This document shows, one piece after another, positions 62,701-64,000 of a DNA stretch of 64,000 nt. Location: assembly GCF_047511655.1 (NCBI RefSeq), contig NC_133400.1, positions 129,001 to 193,000 on the forward strand. Reading direction: 5' to 3'. This DNA comes from Castor canadensis (Eukaryota; Chordata; Mammalia; Rodentia; Castoridae). Under the pieces are notes generated by a model, which saw only the letters and a program-made list of their open reading frames with translations, did no database searches and was not told the origin of the DNA. The position numbers and the translations under genes were made by a program. Position 1 is the first letter of the stretch; each line of letters starts with the position of its first letter.

Positions 62701-63439
62701 AGGTCATTGTGCACCTGTCCCTTCAGACTCATCTTCAAAAGACAATAGCAGTGTGGTCCTGAACATAAGTACAAGGTCCAGATTCTGCCACTTTCTGAGT
62801 AACTATGGCCAAGGTGGAGCCTCAGCTGACTTGACTAAAATAGAAAGAATACCATTATTCTTTGTGCCTACACTTATTACTTTCTTGTCAAAGATACTGG
62901 TGCTTTTTGTGCAAAATTCAGTAACTTGCAAGTGTCACAGGCAGGGTGCAGAGGAAGGAGGTTGCTGGGTACCAAATGTGAAGGCCTGGGAGAGAACACA
63001 GTGAGGACCCCTGGGTGTATACAGCAGACCCTCCCTGTTACAAAAGCAGCCACTGTCTATTGCTTCTGTCTGGCTTTGCCTATTCATTCCCAGTCTTTCA
63101 CACAGCCTGCTCCAGAGGATCCCTGTAAACCCACAGTTCTCTGGAGAGCCGCCAGTCTTCCTCCAGTAACACACAGCCTGCCTTTGTGCTCCCAACAGGA
63201 TATCAACTTCTAGGGTTATATCATTGTATGTATACTAGAACTACAGTTCTCCATGGAATAAAATATAAGAGAAAAGTAAATAACCACTTGAACTCACATC
63301 ACTCTGAATAGACTTAAAATACCTTGCAAGAGCTTAATTGTTGGTTCTAATTGATGATTAAGATCAGAAAAAGCAAATTTTACACACTTTCCTTGTTCTC
63401 ACAATTAAACCCAGGAAACTAGTGTCAATTCAGCAAGGC

Positions 63440-64000
63440 ACAGCCCCTCCCCCACTCTCTATCCGAGAAAGAGCTGAGGCATCTGTGTCCTTCCCTGCTT
63501 AAGGTCCGCAGTGTCACCAGAGGAGGATGACTGCTCCACGGGGACAGCAAGGGCTGCCACATGAGGCCTTGCATGGACCGAGGGCTGCAGACCCCAAATC
63601 CAGACAGGCTCGCTCAGCGTGGAGAGAGTTGTGGATAGGAGGTAGAGTGTCACGCTCCGCGACTTTACGGAAGGTACTCTGCAATCTAGCCAAAGTCTCT
63701 CTCCCTGGCGGTAAGCGTCCCCACCCAGCCGCGGGGGCAACGGGACAGCTGGTCCTGACGTTTGGAGAGATGGGCTCCAGGTGGGGATGTCCTGGGCAAG
63801 GATAAAGGGGAAGAAGGGGGTGTCCTGGGTCAACAGAGAGAAGGAAGACAGGGAGGTCCCAGAGGGGCGCGGCCCCCGATCCAGACGACTGAGAGGGCCC
63901 TCCGGGTCCAGCAGAAGGTCAAGGAAGAGAAAAGCCCGGGGCCGGCAGAGGGGAGCAAAAGGAGAGGGTTCCGGGTTCGGCAGAGGGGCGTGGAAGGGGA
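63440..64000. promoter_or_regulatory. GC-rich edge, probable start of the SPIRE2 CpG island
   Basis: CG dinucleotides become frequent and a loose purine-rich repeat appears (CCGGGTCCAGCAGAAGG, CCGGCAGAGGGGAGC, CGGGTTCGGCAGAGGGGCG at 63,899-63,993). No SPIRE2 exon 1 coding sequence is found on the minus strand here, so this is upstream intron 1 or island flank. Confidence 0.4.

Larger units (their letters stand above)
54201..64000. other. SPIRE2: SPIRE2 intron 1 (partial)
   Basis: Mostly unique sequence. Recognised: A-run 55,137-55,157; B1 minus 55,845-55,960 followed by MIR 55,965-56,065; B1 plus 57,035-57,160; MIR-like 57,480-57,590; MaLR LTR end 58,105-58,180; the 100-bp duplication at 59.1/59.6 kb; ID plus 60,510-60,600; ID plus 61,110-61,200; SINE plus 61,300-61,400; B1 plus 61,830-61,950; B1-dID plus 61,950-62,170; MIR-like 62,470-62,530. 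CG content rises after 63.45 kb, suggesting the exon 1 promoter lies close beyond 64,000. Confidence 0.6.

Noticed and set aside
63440-64000. SPIRE2 exon 1 at the right edge
   Set aside because: CpG content rises, but no minus-strand sequence resembles the SPIRE2 N-terminus or joins in phase to exon 2. The 124-codon ORF here (63,459-63,833) is a chance frame in GC-rich DNA.
1-64000. Undescribed multi-gene system
   Set aside because: Everything coding belongs to two known, conserved genes. The remainder is introns, retroelements and small duplications.

Overview
This is a mammalian nuclear genomic window with no prokaryotic features. Its density of dimeric B1-dID-like SINEs, B1 monomers and ID-like tRNA-derived SINEs points to a rodent. 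The exact SINE flavour looks beaver-like (Castor) to me from memory, but that genus call is an inference. Two protein genes lie head-to-tail on the minus strand, SPIRE2 upstream and TCF25 downstream. This matches the order SPIRE2-TCF25-(MC1R) known from human 16q24.3.

Layout: 1-29,294 holds TCF25 coding exons 1-16 (about 595 codons), read right to left. The last two coding exons and the 3' UTR lie left of position 1. TCF25 starts in a CpG-rich promoter around 28.8-29.7 kb. An intergenic stretch of about 4 kb (29.6-33.46 kb) holds SINEs, a 7SL RNA pseudogene and one unrecognised 128-codon ORF. From 33.46 kb to the right edge lies SPIRE2: 3' UTR, stop codon at 34,216-34,218, and 14 exons up to 54,200. 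These correspond to exons 2-15 of a 15-exon gene. The remaining ~9.8 kb is intron 1, and exon 1 is off the window. Every exon junction was placed by hand; phases add up throughout and the predicted proteins agree with the known families.

Roles: TCF25 (NULP1) is the metazoan relative of yeast Rqc1, acting in ribosome-associated quality control with Listerin and NEMF. SPIRE2 is an actin nucleator (KIND domain, four WH2 motifs, SPIR-box, FYVE-type zinc finger) working with formins and myosin V on vesicles. There is no known functional link between them; they are syntenic neighbours.

The rest is repeat-rich intron. Items beyond standard SINEs and LINEs are: a 35-nt truncated U2 snRNA insertion, a 7SL pseudogene, an RPL21 processed pseudogene antisense in a SPIRE2 intron, a 34-bp minisatellite open in several reading frames, a local ~88-bp tandem duplication that copies the end of TCF25 exon 12 with its splice donor, a likely GC-AG intron in SPIRE2, a 100-bp duplication 516 bp apart in SPIRE2 intron 1, and a C-rich degenerate repeat just inside TCF25 intron 1. 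I found no evidence of a novel multi-gene system; the interest is in local genome evolution and splicing.
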